From Leucobacter sp. L43 (lineage in GTDB: Bacteria; Actinomycetota; Actinomycetes; Actinomycetales; Microbacteriaceae), in NCBI RefSeq assembly GCF_016597785.1, contig NZ_JAENJG010000001.1, positions 496,001 to 560,000 on the forward strand: a stretch of DNA of 64,000 nt. The letters run 5' to 3'. Under the pieces are notes generated by a model. It ran no database searches. It was given only the letters and a program-made list of their open reading frames with translations, and was not told where the DNA came from. Both the position numbers and the translations under genes were made by a program. This document shows positions 43,387 to 52,704 of this stretch, piece after piece; the first letter of the stretch is position 1; the number at the start of each line of letters is the position of its first letter.

Positions 43387-43734
43387 ATGCTCGACATCTC
43401 ACACGAGGAGTTCGAATCGCTGGTCGCCGACGGCCTCGACTCGTTGCACGACGACATGCTCGCGCAGCTCGACAACGTGATCTTCCTGGTCGAGGACCAC
43501 CCGTCGGACGGGAGCGAGATTCTCGGCGTGTACGAGGGCTTCTCACTCGCCGAGCGGGGAGTCTACGGGTACGGCGAGGAGCCGGACCGCATCATCTTGT
43601 TCCGAGAGAACCTGCTGGGCCACTGCTCCGATCGATCGGATCTCCTCCACGAGATCCGGGTGACCCTCGTGCACGAGATCGCGCACTTCTACGGCATCAC
43701 CGAGGAGCGCATCCACGAACTCGGGTGGGGCTGA
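43387..43734 (+). CDS. Zincin-like metallopeptidase family protein
   Basis: This 115-residue protein belongs to the DUF1025/PF06262 family of predicted small zinc peptidases. The zinc motif HEIAHFYGI (96-100 HEIAH) sits in a short helical C-terminus after the LFRENLLGHC strand. No substrate is known. TAGGGT (43375-43380) ends 6 nt before the ATG, so the mRNA is predicted to be leaderless. The stop overlaps the clpS ATG (TGATG), making a clpS operon. Confidence 0.9.
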   Translation: MLDISHEEFESLVADGLDSLHDDMLAQLDNVIFLVEDHPSDGSEILGVYEGFSLAERGVYGYGEEPDRIILFRENLLGHCSDRSDLLHEIRVTLVHEIAHFYGITEERIHELGWG

Positions 43735-44033
43735 TGTCGGCGGCGCAGCCGGAGGCGCAGACGCGGCGTCTCGGCGAACCGGCACATCTGGAGTCTCCGG
43801 TGTGGCAGACCGTCGTTTGGGACGATCCGGTCAATCTCATGTCGTACGTCGCGTTCGTGTTCCAGAAGCACTTCGGGTTCACGCGAGATCGCGCTGAGGA
43901 GCTCATGCTGCAGGTGCATCAGACCGGAAGCGCGGTCGTGGCCGAGGGCTCGCGGGAGACGATGGAGATGCATGTGGAGGCGATGCACGGATACGGCCTC
44001 TGGGCGACGGTGCGGCGGGCGGGCGAACTGTGA
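43734..44033 (+). CDS. clpS: ATP-dependent Clp protease adaptor ClpS
   Basis: ClpS delivers N-degron proteins to ClpC/ClpA-ClpP. The 99-residue protein has the compact fold: VVWDDPVNLMSYVAFVFQKHFG (residues 25-50 region; the DDxxN of N-degron recognition is present as DDPVN) and the MLQVHQTGSAVVAEGSRETMEMHVEAM region split after the conserved His. The ATG at 43734 overlaps the upstream stop. It is followed by a DUF2017 gene, as in most Actinobacteria. Confidence 0.95.
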   Translation: MSAAQPEAQTRRLGEPAHLESPVWQTVVWDDPVNLMSYVAFVFQKHFGFTRDRAEELMLQVHQTGSAVVAEGSRETMEMHVEAMHGYGLWATVRRAGEL

Positions 44034-44644
44034 AACTCCTGCCTCTGCCCGATCATGGCCTGCGGCTCCTGCTCGACCACGACGAGGCGGCCATGCTCGA
44101 CCAGCTCATCGCGCAGCTCATCCAGTTGCTGCAGAGTCACAGCGGCACTGCACTCGACCCGGATCCCCTGTTCGCGAGCCTCGAAGTGGGCGGCTCAGAC
44201 TCGACCCCAGACGATCCGGCGCTCGCCCGCCTCTTCCCAGACGCCTACGAGCAGGATGCGGAAGCAGGCGCGTTTCGCAGCGTCACCGAGCAGGGGCTGC
44301 TCAATCGGAAGCTGCAGGACGCAATGGACGTCACGGCCGCTCTGGGGCTCGGGGGCGGGGCCCCCGACGACACGGCGCTGGTCGAGGTGGACATCTCCCC
44401 GACGACGCTTCCCGCATGGGTGCGCACCGTGACGGCGCTCCGCCTCGCGATCGCTGCGCGCATCGGTCTCGACGAGCCCGATGACCGGCCGCGGCTCCTC
44501 GATGACGAGGAGACTCGAGGCACCGTGCTCGTGTTCGATTGGCTCGCCGCGATTCTCGAATCGGTGCTCGCCATCGTCGAGTCGGGTGAACCGGAATCCG
44601 CCGGCACGCATCCCGATGCCGAGCCGACGCCCGGCGACGACTGA
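44030..44644 (+). CDS. DUF2017 family protein
   Basis: A 204-residue acidic, mostly helical cytosolic protein of the actinobacterial DUF2017 family, always found near clpS. It starts with GTG in a GTGA overlap with the clpS stop, so it is translationally coupled. LLLDHDEAAMLDQLIAQLIQL is its N-terminal helix and LRLAIAARIGLDEPDDRP the central one. It likely acts in the Clp system; the biochemical role is not known. Confidence 0.88.
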   Translation: MKLLPLPDHGLRLLLDHDEAAMLDQLIAQLIQLLQSHSGTALDPDPLFASLEVGGSDSTPDDPALARLFPDAYEQDAEAGAFRSVTEQGLLNRKLQDAMDVTAALGLGGGAPDDTALVEVDISPTTLPAWVRTVTALRLAIAARIGLDEPDDRPRLLDDEETRGTVLVFDWLAAILESVLAIVESGEPESAGTHPDAEPTPGDD

Positions 44645-44651
44645 GGCCGCT

Positions 44652-45869
44652 TCAGCCCGGCGTCTCAAGGGAACGCGGATCGACGACGGAGCCTCTTCCC
44701 GTCAGCAGGCTGGCCGAGGTCACCCCGGAGGCGCCGAACCGCTCACGAACCTCGTCCACGGCCTGATCGACGGCTCGCCAGCCGTCGTCTTCGCTCCAGA
44801 GCGCAGCGATATCGCTGCCTGCGGGCAGCAGCTGCTCGGCTCTGACGCCGATGAGCCGCACCGCGCGTCCGCCGCGATCGAGCCCGTCGAAGAGTTCCCG
44901 TGCGGTGTGATAGATCCGCTGCGTCGCATCCGTCGCCTCCGGAAGGGTGCGCGAACGCGTGATGGTCTCGAAATTGCCCCAGCGAACCTTGATGGAGATC
45001 GTCCGCGCCTCGGCTCCGGCTCCGCGCAGGCGCTCGCCCGTGCGCGTGGCGAGCCGCAGGAGCTCACGCTGCAGCACTCCAGCGTCTGAGACGTCGTGCG
45101 CGAACGTCTCCTCGTGCCCGATGCTCTTCTCCGAGCGAGTGGTCTCGATGCGCCGCGCGTCTCGGCCATTCGCCAACTCGTGCAGCCGCCGTGCGCTCGC
45201 CCCACCGACGATTCGTTCGAGCGAGTGGATCGGTTCACGGGCGAGCTCCCCCACAGTCCGAATCGCACGCGCGTGCAGTGCCCGTTCCGTCGCCTGCCCG
45301 ACACCCCACATCGCTCCGATCGGCAACGGGTGCAAGAACTCGAGGGTGCGATGCGGAGGGATTTCGAGGATGCCGTCAGGTTTTGCGCGCTGCGACGCGA
45401 GCTTCGCGACGAACTTCGTCCCGGCGAGACCCACCGAAGCGGGCAGGCCCGTGCGCTCGCGCACCCGCTCGCGGATCGCACGGGCGATCTCCACCGGCTG
45501 TCCGAAGAGCCGTACGGTGCCGGCGACGTCGAGAAACGCCTCGTCGATGCTCAGCGGTTCGACGAGCGGAGTGAATTCCTGGAACACGGCCATCACCGCC
45601 TTCGAAGCGCTGCGGTACTTCGCGTAGACGGGCTCGACGAGCACGAGCTGCGGGCAGAGCTGTTTGGCGCGAGCGACGGGCATCGCCGAACGCACCCCGA
45701 ACCGGCGCGCCTCGTAGCTGGCACTCGACACCACGGAACGCGCGGTGTCGTGCGCGGCCGCCACCGGCAGCCCCACGAGTTCCGGGCGTTCGAGCAATTC
45801 CACCGATACGAAGAAGGAATCCATGTCGACGTGCAGCACGGAGGCGATCTCTCGCGGCGAATCGAACAT
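44652..45869 (-). CDS. dinB: DNA polymerase IV (Y family)
   Basis: A translesion polymerase that bypasses damaged bases. The 405 residues have HVDMDSFFVSVE with catalytic Asp15 and Asp17, PLSIDEAFLDV with Asp109 and Glu110, the palm and finger segments, and the little-finger domain (ISIKVRWGNFETITRSRTLP). No beta-clamp motif is obvious at the C-terminus. Start at 45869; a degenerate LexA-type box overlaps it. It follows the SorC-type gene by 26 bases on the minus strand and may be partly co-transcribed. Confidence 0.94.
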   Translation of the reverse strand: MFDSPREIASVLHVDMDSFFVSVELLERPELVGLPVAAAHDTARSVVSSASYEARRFGVRSAMPVARAKQLCPQLVLVEPVYAKYRSASKAVMAVFQEFTPLVEPLSIDEAFLDVAGTVRLFGQPVEIARAIRERVRERTGLPASVGLAGTKFVAKLASQRAKPDGILEIPPHRTLEFLHPLPIGAMWGVGQATERALHARAIRTVGELAREPIHSLERIVGGASARRLHELANGRDARRIETTRSEKSIGHEETFAHDVSDAGVLQRELLRLATRTGERLRGAGAEARTISIKVRWGNFETITRSRTLPEATDATQRIYHTARELFDGLDRGGRAVRLIGVRAEQLLPAGSDIAALWSEDDGWRAVDQAVDEVRERFGASGVTSASLLTGRGSVVDPRSLETPG

Positions 45870-45877
45870 GTGTACTA
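45862..45877 (-). promoter_or_regulatory. Possible LexA (SOS) box at the dinB start
   Basis: TCGAAC-ATGT-GTACTA compares with the actinobacterial SOS box TCGAAC-N4-GTTCGA, with the left half perfect and the right half matching at 4 of 6. It overlaps the dinB start codon. dinB genes are often SOS-controlled, but the imperfect half-site keeps the call tentative. Confidence 0.35.
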
Positions 45878-45895
45878 TTCCACCACGTCCACGGC

Positions 45896-46858
45896 TCAGC
45901 CGCCAGCGTCCACGACGAGCCGCGCGAGTTCTTCGTCCACGACCAGCTCCGTGATGATCCGAGCAGCGAGCGCCCCGCGAAGACTCTCCCGCTTCGCGGC
46001 ACCCGAAACGACGCACAGTCGATGCGGGATGCGCCGCACGGTGTCGAGCGAAGGTCCGCTCGAGCGCTCGTTCAGGGCGACGCCGTCGGTGCTTCCGTCG
46101 TTGCGGTAGAAGACGGTTCCGCAGTCGCCCACCACACCGGCCCGCACGAGCTCCTGCAGGTCCTCGCGGTCGAGGTATCCGCCCGAGTAAATCCGCGATC
46201 TCGGGTCGCCGATCCGTGATCCCAGCCCGAAGACGTAGACGTCGCTCGATGCCTGCAATTCGAGCACTCGGCTCACGGATCGCTCCCGCCAGAGCGCTCG
46301 GCGCGTGTCGGGGTCGTCGAAGATCGCCGGGACGGAGAACTGGTACACGGAGGCCGCGAACGCGTTGCCGAACCCGCCGAGCAGCTCGGCGGAGTAGGAC
46401 ACGCCCGTCGTGCGCACGTTGGCCGCACCGTTCATCTGCACGACTCGCGCCTCGTGCACCGTCTTCGAGGGCAGATGCCGAGCGACCGCGCTCATGGTCG
46501 CGCCCCATGCGACGCCGACGGTCGAACGATCGACGACGGCGGCGGCGACGCGATGCGCGGCGGTGCGCGCAGTTCGCTCGAGGCGGTCGGCCTCCGTCGC
46601 GCGCGCGGGAGAGGACACGACGTGCGCGGTGATGCCGTACCGCTCGGCCATGCGCAGTTCGAGCTGGGATCGGGCCTCCTGGGGTGAATGCACCTGGATC
46701 TCGACGAGCCCTGAGTCGCGCGCGTGCGTGAGCAGGCGCGACACCGAGGATCGGGACACGCGCATCTCCTGCGCGATCGCCTCCATCGTGAGATGCTGCA
46801 GGTAGTAGAGTTGCGCCGCTCGCAGAGCGTCACGCGATCTGGACGAATGTGCAGTCAT
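45896..46858 (-). CDS. SorC/DeoR-type sugar-binding regulator, probable glp regulator
   Basis: The 320-residue protein has an N-terminal HTH (AAQLYYLQHLTMEAIAQEMR then VSRSSVSRLLTHARDSGLVEI) and the SorC-type effector domain, an isomerase-like fold that binds phosphorylated sugars (VGVAWGATMSAVARHL; GVVGDCGTVFYRNDG). It is divergent from glpD-glpF-glpK, so it probably controls glycerol use in response to glycerol-3-phosphate or a related metabolite. The ATG at 46858 has AAGGGGG upstream. GlpR proteins in other bacteria are of the DeoR or IclR type, so this assignment rests on position. Confidence 0.88.
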   Translation of the reverse strand: MTAHSSRSRDALRAAQLYYLQHLTMEAIAQEMRVSRSSVSRLLTHARDSGLVEIQVHSPQEARSQLELRMAERYGITAHVVSSPARATEADRLERTARTAAHRVAAAVVDRSTVGVAWGATMSAVARHLPSKTVHEARVVQMNGAANVRTTGVSYSAELLGGFGNAFAASVYQFSVPAIFDDPDTRRALWRERSVSRVLELQASSDVYVFGLGSRIGDPRSRIYSGGYLDREDLQELVRAGVVGDCGTVFYRNDGSTDGVALNERSSGPSLDTVRRIPHRLCVVSGAAKRESLRGALAARIITELVVDEELARLVVDAGG

Positions 46859-46881
46859 TACTGCCCCCTTCGCTCGCTTTG

Positions 46882-46907
46882 ATGAACACATCATGCACAT
46901 ACGTGCA
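46882..46907. promoter_or_regulatory. Palindromic operator candidates between the SorC-type gene and glpD
   Basis: GATGAACACATC is an inverted repeat and TGCACATACGTGCA (46894-46907) is a near-perfect palindrome (TGCAC/GTGCA) right beside it. Both lie in the 112-base gap shared by the divergent regulator and glpD starts, which is where a SorC-type regulator would bind. Confidence 0.45.
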
Positions 46908-46970
46908 ATGAGCTTGCAACTTGGTGCACGGCGGGTGGAAGCTGACCTCGAACGTCGAAAGGTTGAAGTC

Positions 46971-48692
46971 ATGAATGATCGCACGCCGACCACCCGTCCC
47001 GCGGTTCGCAGCCTGCGGGATCGCCCCCACGCCGAAGTCCTCATCATCGGCGGCGGCATCAACGGTATTGCGACATTCCGCGAACTCGCGCTGCAGGGAG
47101 TCGACGTCGCACTCGTGGAGCGCGGCGACTTCGTCTCCGGCGCATCCTCGGCATCGAGCCACATGGTGCACGGCGGGGTGCGCTACCTCGAGAACGGCGA
47201 GTTCCGCCTCGTCCAGGAGGCGGTCGCAGAGCGCAACCGCCTGCTGCGCACGGCACCGCATTACGTGCGCCCCCTCGAGACGACGATCCCGATCTTCTCG
47301 ACATTCTCCGGCATTCTCTCGGCGCCGTTCCGTCTGCTCGTGACCCACGGCCGCGGAAAGGCTCGGGAGCGCGGAGCCGCGCTCATCAAGATCGGGCTGA
47401 CGCTGTACGACACCTTCTCGCGCGACGGCGGACAGGTGCCCCGCCACAAGTTCCGGGGACGCCGCCGATCGCTCAGCGAGCTGCCGCGCCTGAACAGCGA
47501 TGTGAAGTACACGGCGACCTATTACGACGCGTCGATGCACGACCCCGAGCGCCTCGCCCTCGACGTCCTGCACGACGGAATCGTCGCGGGCGGCGACCGC
47601 GCGCGGGCGGCGAACTACCTTCCCGCTGTCGGCTTCGAGAACGGTGCAGTGCAACTGCGCGACGAGACCACCGGCGACGTCTTCGACGTCACGGCGAAGG
47701 TGATCCTCAACACCAGCGGGCCGTGGACCGATCTCACCAACGAAGCGCTCGGCCGCGGCACTCGGTTCATGGGCGGCACGAAGGGCTCGCACATCGTGCT
47801 CGACCACCCCGAGCTCCTCGCCGCCACCAGTGGACGAGAGATCTTCTTCGAGCACTCCGACGGCCGGATCGTGCTGATCTACCCGTTGAAGGATCGCGTG
47901 CTCGTCGGCACCACCGACATCGACGCGGACCCCAGCGCGCCGACCTCCTGCACGAGCGAGGAGGTCGACTACTTCTTCGATCTCGTGGGCCACGTCTTCC
48001 CCGACATCTCCGTCGATCGGTCGCAGATCGTCTACACGTTCTCAGGGATCCGGCCGCTTCCCCGCCACGACGACACGGCGCCCGGCTTCGTGTCCCGCGA
48101 CTACCGCATCGAGCCCTCCGAGCACGCCGGGGTTCCGCTCCTCAGCCTCGTCGGCGGCAAATGGACCACCTTCCGAGCACTCGCCGCGCACCTCGCGAAC
48201 GACACCCTCGAGCTGCTCGGGAAGACCCGCAGCGTCGGCACGGAGACACTCGCGATCGGCGGCGGGAAGGACTTCCCGAAAGGCCGCGCCGCGCGCACGC
48301 GCTGGGTGGCGGAGCGCGCGGACGGCAACGACCGCAGTCGCGTCGAGGTGCTGCTCGACCGGTACGGCACCCGAGCCGACGAAGTACTGGCCGCGACGCC
48401 CGAGCAGGACGAGACGATCGCTCCGCTCCCGGGATACACGGCACCCGAGCTCGCGCATCTCGCAGCCTCCGAGCAGGTCGTCCACCTCGACGACCTCCTG
48501 CTCCGCCGCACCTCCATCGCATTCTTGGGGGGACTGACCCTCGAGCGCGTGCGCGCAGCCGCGGAGGCGATCGCGCCCGTCCTGAACTGGGACGGTGCTC
48601 GCGTCGATGAGGAGATCCGCCGCATGGCGCAACTGCTTCGCACCGCTCACCGTATCGATGTCGAACGCGGAGGCGCGGTCGTCGATATCTGA
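46971..48692 (+). CDS. glpD: FAD-dependent glycerol-3-phosphate dehydrogenase
   Basis: GlpD oxidises glycerol-3-phosphate to dihydroxyacetone phosphate at the inner membrane and passes electrons to quinone. The 573 residues carry the FAD-binding VLIIGGGINGIATFRELALQG (first 20 shown in part), the family motif SGASSASSHMVHGGVRYLE, and LVGGKWTTFRALA near the C-terminal third, with the DAO C-terminal helical domain at the end. The ATG at 46971 has AAAGG 8 nt upstream; earlier in-frame ATGs lack one. It is the first gene of glpD-glpF-glpK. Confidence 0.95.
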   Translation: MNDRTPTTRPAVRSLRDRPHAEVLIIGGGINGIATFRELALQGVDVALVERGDFVSGASSASSHMVHGGVRYLENGEFRLVQEAVAERNRLLRTAPHYVRPLETTIPIFSTFSGILSAPFRLLVTHGRGKARERGAALIKIGLTLYDTFSRDGGQVPRHKFRGRRRSLSELPRLNSDVKYTATYYDASMHDPERLALDVLHDGIVAGGDRARAANYLPAVGFENGAVQLRDETTGDVFDVTAKVILNTSGPWTDLTNEALGRGTRFMGGTKGSHIVLDHPELLAATSGREIFFEHSDGRIVLIYPLKDRVLVGTTDIDADPSAPTSCTSEEVDYFFDLVGHVFPDISVDRSQIVYTFSGIRPLPRHDDTAPGFVSRDYRIEPSEHAGVPLLSLVGGKWTTFRALAAHLANDTLELLGKTRSVGTETLAIGGGKDFPKGRAARTRWVAERADGNDRSRVEVLLDRYGTRADEVLAATPEQDETIAPLPGYTAPELAHLAASEQVVHLDDLLLRRTSIAFLGGLTLERVRAAAEAIAPVLNWDGARVDEEIRRMAQLLRTAHRIDVERGGAVVDI

Positions 48693-48790
48693 GCGGGGCG
48701 ACCCGTCGGGTGCGGCGACAACGCTCCGCGCCCGAACTCACCACCCATCGCGAGGCTCAGCCCTCGCTTGTTTGAAAGGTCAATGACGAC

Positions 48791-49555
48791 ATGCCAGATG
48801 TCAATCTCGGGTACTACTTCCTCTCCGAGTTCGTCGGTACCGCTCTCCTCGTACTCCTGGGCTGCGGCGTCGTCGCCAACGTCGCCCTGGCGAAGACGAA
48901 GGGGAACGCCGGCGGGTTCCTGCTGGTCAACTGGGGCTGGGGCCTCGCCGTCTTCGTCGGCGTGCTCGGTTCCGCCTACTCCGGCGCCATCCTGAACCCC
49001 GCCGTCGGCATCGGGCTCGCGATCGCCGGCAAGATCAGCGTGGTGCAGTTCCTCGTCGCCGCAGCCGCCGAGCTCCTCGGAGCCATCGTCGGTGCCGTGC
49101 TCTGCTGGGTTGCGTACCGTTCGCACTTCGATGCAGAACCCGATCCCGCCGCGAAGCTCGGCGTCTTCTCGACCGGCCCGGCGATCCGAACCCCGTTCGG
49201 CAACTTCCTCACCGAGGTCATCGGCACCTTCGTACTCGTCTTCGCGGTGTTCGCCTTCGCGGATTACGGCGACATCCAGGTCGGCGTGCCCGGGGGCCTC
49301 GGGCCGCTGACCGCGCTTCCCGTCGCGCTCGTCGTCGTCGGCATCGGCGCCTCCCTCGGCGGACCGACCGGCTACGCGATCAACCCCGCCCGAGACCTGG
49401 GCCCGCGCATCGCTCATGCGATCCTGCCGATCAAGGGCAAGGGCGGCAGCGACTGGGGCTACGCCTGGGTGCCCGTCGCCGGACCGCTCGTCGGCGGAGC
49501 GATCGCCGCACTCGTCTCCCCGCTGGTCCTGGGCCTCGCCGCGGCCGCGGCCTGA
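48791..49555 (+). CDS. glpF: Glycerol uptake facilitator (aquaglyceroporin)
   Basis: A 254-residue aquaporin-fold channel for facilitated glycerol entry. The two pore-forming Asn-Pro-Ala motifs are in AILNPAVGIG and GYAINPARDLGPR (the Arg of the selectivity filter and the Asp typical of glycerol channels follow the second NPA). Six membrane helices are evident. It lies between glpD and glpK, which would trap the imported glycerol. Confidence 0.94.
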   Translation: MPDVNLGYYFLSEFVGTALLVLLGCGVVANVALAKTKGNAGGFLLVNWGWGLAVFVGVLGSAYSGAILNPAVGIGLAIAGKISVVQFLVAAAAELLGAIVGAVLCWVAYRSHFDAEPDPAAKLGVFSTGPAIRTPFGNFLTEVIGTFVLVFAVFAFADYGDIQVGVPGGLGPLTALPVALVVVGIGASLGGPTGYAINPARDLGPRIAHAILPIKGKGGSDWGYAWVPVAGPLVGGAIAALVSPLVLGLAAAAA

Positions 49556-49600
49556 CCCGCGCACCCGCACGAGCAACGAAGCTGATACGAAAGGAACACC

Positions 49601-51115
49601 ATGTCTGAATACATCATCGCGATCGACCAGGGAACCACCTCCAGTCGGGCGATCATCTTCGACAAGAGCGGCACCATCATCTCGGTCGGTCAGAAGGAGC
49701 ATGAGCAGATCATGCCGCAGGCCGGCTGGGTCGAGCACGACGCGCTCGAGATCTGGCGCAACGTGCAGGAGGTCATCGGGATCGCACTGGGGCGAGCCGA
49801 TCTCACTCGGCACGACATCTCGGCGATCGGCATCACCAATCAGCGCGAGACCGCGGTCGTCTGGAACCGGAAGACGGGCAAGCCCGTCTACAACGCGATC
49901 GTCTGGCAGGATACGCGGACGCAGGACATCGTCGACCGACTCGCGGCGGACGGCGGGATCGAACGTTTCAAGGACATCGTCGGCCTCCCCCTTGCGACCT
50001 ACTTCTCCGGGACGAAGGTCGCCTGGATCCTCGAGAATGTCGAGGGGGCGCGCGAAGCCGCCGATGCGGGCGATCTGCTGTTCGGCACCACCGACAGCTG
50101 GGTGATCTGGAACCTCACCGGCGGCTCGGAGCACGGCGTGCACGTCACCGACGTGACCAACGCATCGCGCACGCTGTTCATGGATCTGAAGACTCTCGAA
50201 TGGCGAGACGACATCCTCGAAGCGTTCGGCGTCCCCAGGTCGATGCTTCCCGAGATCAAGTCATCCTCCGAGGTGTACGGAACCGCCGAGGATTCCTCGT
50301 TGCTGCGCGAGACGCCGATCGCCGGCATCCTGGGCGACCAGCAGGCAGCTACCTTCGGCCAGGCGGCGTTCACCGCCGGTGAGTCGAAGAACACGTACGG
50401 AACGGGCTGCTTCCTGATCTTCAACACGGGCGAGGAGATCATCCACTCGAAGAACGGCCTCCTCACCACCGTCGGCTACAAGCTCGGCGACGGACCCACG
50501 CACTACGCGCTCGAAGGCTCCATCGCCGTCACCGGATCGCTCATCCAGTGGCTGCGGGACCAGCTCGGCATCATCTCGGACGCGCCGGAGGTCGAGCAGC
50601 TCGCTGACAGCGTGCCGGACAACGGCGGCGTGTACATCGTGCCCGCCTTCTCCGGCCTGTACGCGCCCTACTGGCGCCCCGATGCGCGCGGCGCCATCCT
50701 CGGACTCACGCGCTACGCCAACAAGGGACACCTGTCTCGGGCTGCGCTTGAGGCCGTCGCGTACCAGACGCGGGACGTGCTCGATGCGGTGAACGCAGAT
50801 GCCGGCGTCGATCTCACCGAGCTGAAAGTCGATGGCGGCATGGTCGCCAACGACATGCTCATGCAGTTCCAGGCCGACATCCTCGGCGTACCGGTCGTGC
50901 GGCCCGTCGTCTCGGAGACGACCGCGCTCGGTGCGGCGTACGCGGCGGGGCTCGCGGTCGGTTTCTGGTCGGGGCTCGATGATCTGTCCGCCAACTGGCA
51001 GGAGGATCGCCGATGGGAGCCGGAGCTCGACTCCGCCGAGCAGGAGCGGCTGCTGCGTCAGTGGCGCAAGGCTGTGACGAAGTCCATGGACTGGGTCGAC
51101 GAAGACGTGCGCTGA
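49601..51115 (+). CDS. glpK: Glycerol kinase
   Basis: GlpK phosphorylates glycerol to sn-glycerol-3-phosphate. The 504 residues have the FGGY kinase pattern: [15 protein letters not shown] at the N-terminus (phosphate loop), [34 protein letters not shown], and the adenosine motif [15 protein letters not shown] near the C-terminus. AAAGGAAC precedes the ATG. It is the last gene of the glp operon and is followed by a strong terminator. Confidence 0.96.
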   Translation: MSEYIIAIDQGTTSSRAIIFDKSGTIISVGQKEHEQIMPQAGWVEHDALEIWRNVQEVIGIALGRADLTRHDISAIGITNQRETAVVWNRKTGKPVYNAIVWQDTRTQDIVDRLAADGGIERFKDIVGLPLATYFSGTKVAWILENVEGAREAADAGDLLFGTTDSWVIWNLTGGSEHGVHVTDVTNASRTLFMDLKTLEWRDDILEAFGVPRSMLPEIKSSSEVYGTAEDSSLLRETPIAGILGDQQAATFGQAAFTAGESKNTYGTGCFLIFNTGEEIIHSKNGLLTTVGYKLGDGPTHYALEGSIAVTGSLIQWLRDQLGIISDAPEVEQLADSVPDNGGVYIVPAFSGLYAPYWRPDARGAILGLTRYANKGHLSRAALEAVAYQTRDVLDAVNADAGVDLTELKVDGGMVANDMLMQFQADILGVPVVRPVVSETTALGAAYAAGLAVGFWSGLDDLSANWQEDRRWEPELDSAEQERLLRQWRKAVTKSMDWVDEDVR

Positions 51116-51129
51116 CACAGCGCGCGTGC

Positions 51130-51170
51130 GTACAGAGGCCGGCAGCTCATCGAGCTGCCGGCCTCTGTAC
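51130..51170. terminator. Strong bidirectional terminator between glpK and gatB
   Basis: GTACAGAGGCCGGCAGCTC (51130-51148) pairs perfectly with GAGCTGCCGGCCTCTGTAC (51152-51170) over 19 bp with a 3-base loop. It lies between the convergent glpK and gatB genes and can stop both transcripts. Confidence 0.75.
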
Positions 51171-51183
51171 GTCTCCCCCGAAG

Positions 51184-52704
51184 CTATTCGGCGGCTGATG
51201 CCCGTTCGAGCACGAGTTCTCGCACGCGCGCCGCGTCGGCCGAGCCTCGCATCGCCTTCATGACCGCTCCGATGATCGCGCCGGCTGCCTGCACCTTTCC
51301 GTCGCGAATCTTCGCGAGGACGTCGGGCTGCTGGGCGAGCGCCGCATCCACGGCCTCGATGAGCGCGCCGTCGTCCGAGACGATCGCCAGACCTCTGGAC
51401 TCGACGATCTCGGCGGCGGTCCCCTCGCCGTCGATGATTCCGGCGATCACCTGGCGCGCGAGCTTATCGTTGAGCGTTCCCGCATCGATGAGCTCGACGA
51501 CCGAGGCGACCTGGGCGGGCGTGATGAGGTCCGCCGAGGGCGTCGACCGCTCATTCGCGATGCGCGCGATCTCACCGGTCCACCACTTGCGAGCCGTCTG
51601 CGGGGGCACCCCGATGGCGACCGTCTGCTCGATGGTGGTGAGCAGGCCTGCGTTGACGAGGTCCTGGAACTCGAGCGCCGAGAACTGCCATTCCCCGCGG
51701 AGGCGTCGACGACGCAACGTCGGATGCTCGGGGAGCTGCGCGCGCAGTTCCTCGATGAGTTCGCGCTCGGGAGTGAGCGGGGCGAGATCCGGTTCGGGGA
51801 AGTAACGGTAGTCATCTGCATCGCTCTTGGGGCGGCCGGGCGAGGTCTCCCCCGTATCCTCGTGCCAGTGCCGTGTCTCCTGCGTGATCGTCCCGCCGCC
51901 ATCGAGAATCAGCGCCTGGCGCTGGATCTCGAACCGGACGGCGCGCTCGATGGAGCGCAGGGAGTTGACGTTCTTCGTCTCGGTCCGCGTGCCGAGCACC
52001 GACATTCCGGCGCCCTCATTGCCTCGCGGTCGCAGCGACACATTCGCGTCGCATCGGATGTTCCCGCGCTCCATGCGCGCGTCTGAGATGCCGAGCGACA
52101 CGACCAGGTCCCGAATGGTCGAGACGTACGCCGCCGCGATCTCCGGGGTATCCGCCTCTCCGCCGAAGATCGGACGGGTGACGATCTCGACGAGCGGCAC
52201 GCCCGCCCGGTTGTAGTCGACCAGGGAGTACTCGGCGCCCTGAATGCGGCCCGTCGATCCTCCGACGTGGTTCAGCTTGCCCGCGTCCTCTTCCATGTGA
52301 GCACGCTCGATCGGCACATGGATGATGCGACCTGACGCGAGTTCGATCTCGACCGACCCGTCGTGGGCGATCGGATCGTCGTACTGCGAGATCTGGTAGT
52401 TCTTGCCCATATCCGGGTAGAAGTAGTTCTTGCGCGCGAACCCGGAAACCTCGGCGATCTCGCATCCGAGCGCCAGACCCAGGCTGATGGAGTAGCGCAC
52501 CGCCTCATGGTTGAGCACGGGGAGTGAGCCGGGCAACCCGAGGCACACCGGCGCGAGGTTCGTGTTCGGCTCCGAGCCGAAGATGTTCGGCGCGGTCGAG
52601 AACATCTTGGTCTTCGTGTTGAGCTCGACGTGCACCTCGAGGCCGATCACCGGTTCGAAGAGCTCGAGTGCGCGGTCGAAATCCATCAGCTTCGTCTTGG
52701 CCAT
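51184..52704 (-). CDS. gatB: Asp/Glu-tRNA amidotransferase subunit B
   Basis: GatB binds Glu-tRNA(Gln) (and Asp-tRNA(Asn)) and carries out the kinase step of tRNA-dependent amidation. The 506 residues begin with [20 protein letters not shown], a hallmark, and contain the [29 protein letters not shown] and [20 protein letters not shown] blocks of the core. The helical and YqeY-like tail domain ends the chain. The ATG overlaps the gatA stop by one base (TGATG). Confidence 0.95.
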   Translation of the reverse strand: MAKTKLMDFDRALELFEPVIGLEVHVELNTKTKMFSTAPNIFGSEPNTNLAPVCLGLPGSLPVLNHEAVRYSISLGLALGCEIAEVSGFARKNYFYPDMGKNYQISQYDDPIAHDGSVEIELASGRIIHVPIERAHMEEDAGKLNHVGGSTGRIQGAEYSLVDYNRAGVPLVEIVTRPIFGGEADTPEIAAAYVSTIRDLVVSLGISDARMERGNIRCDANVSLRPRGNEGAGMSVLGTRTETKNVNSLRSIERAVRFEIQRQALILDGGGTITQETRHWHEDTGETSPGRPKSDADDYRYFPEPDLAPLTPERELIEELRAQLPEHPTLRRRRLRGEWQFSALEFQDLVNAGLLTTIEQTVAIGVPPQTARKWWTGEIARIANERSTPSADLITPAQVASVVELIDAGTLNDKLARQVIAGIIDGEGTAAEIVESRGLAIVSDDGALIEAVDAALAQQPDVLAKIRDGKVQAAGAIIGAVMKAMRGSADAARVRELVLERASAAE

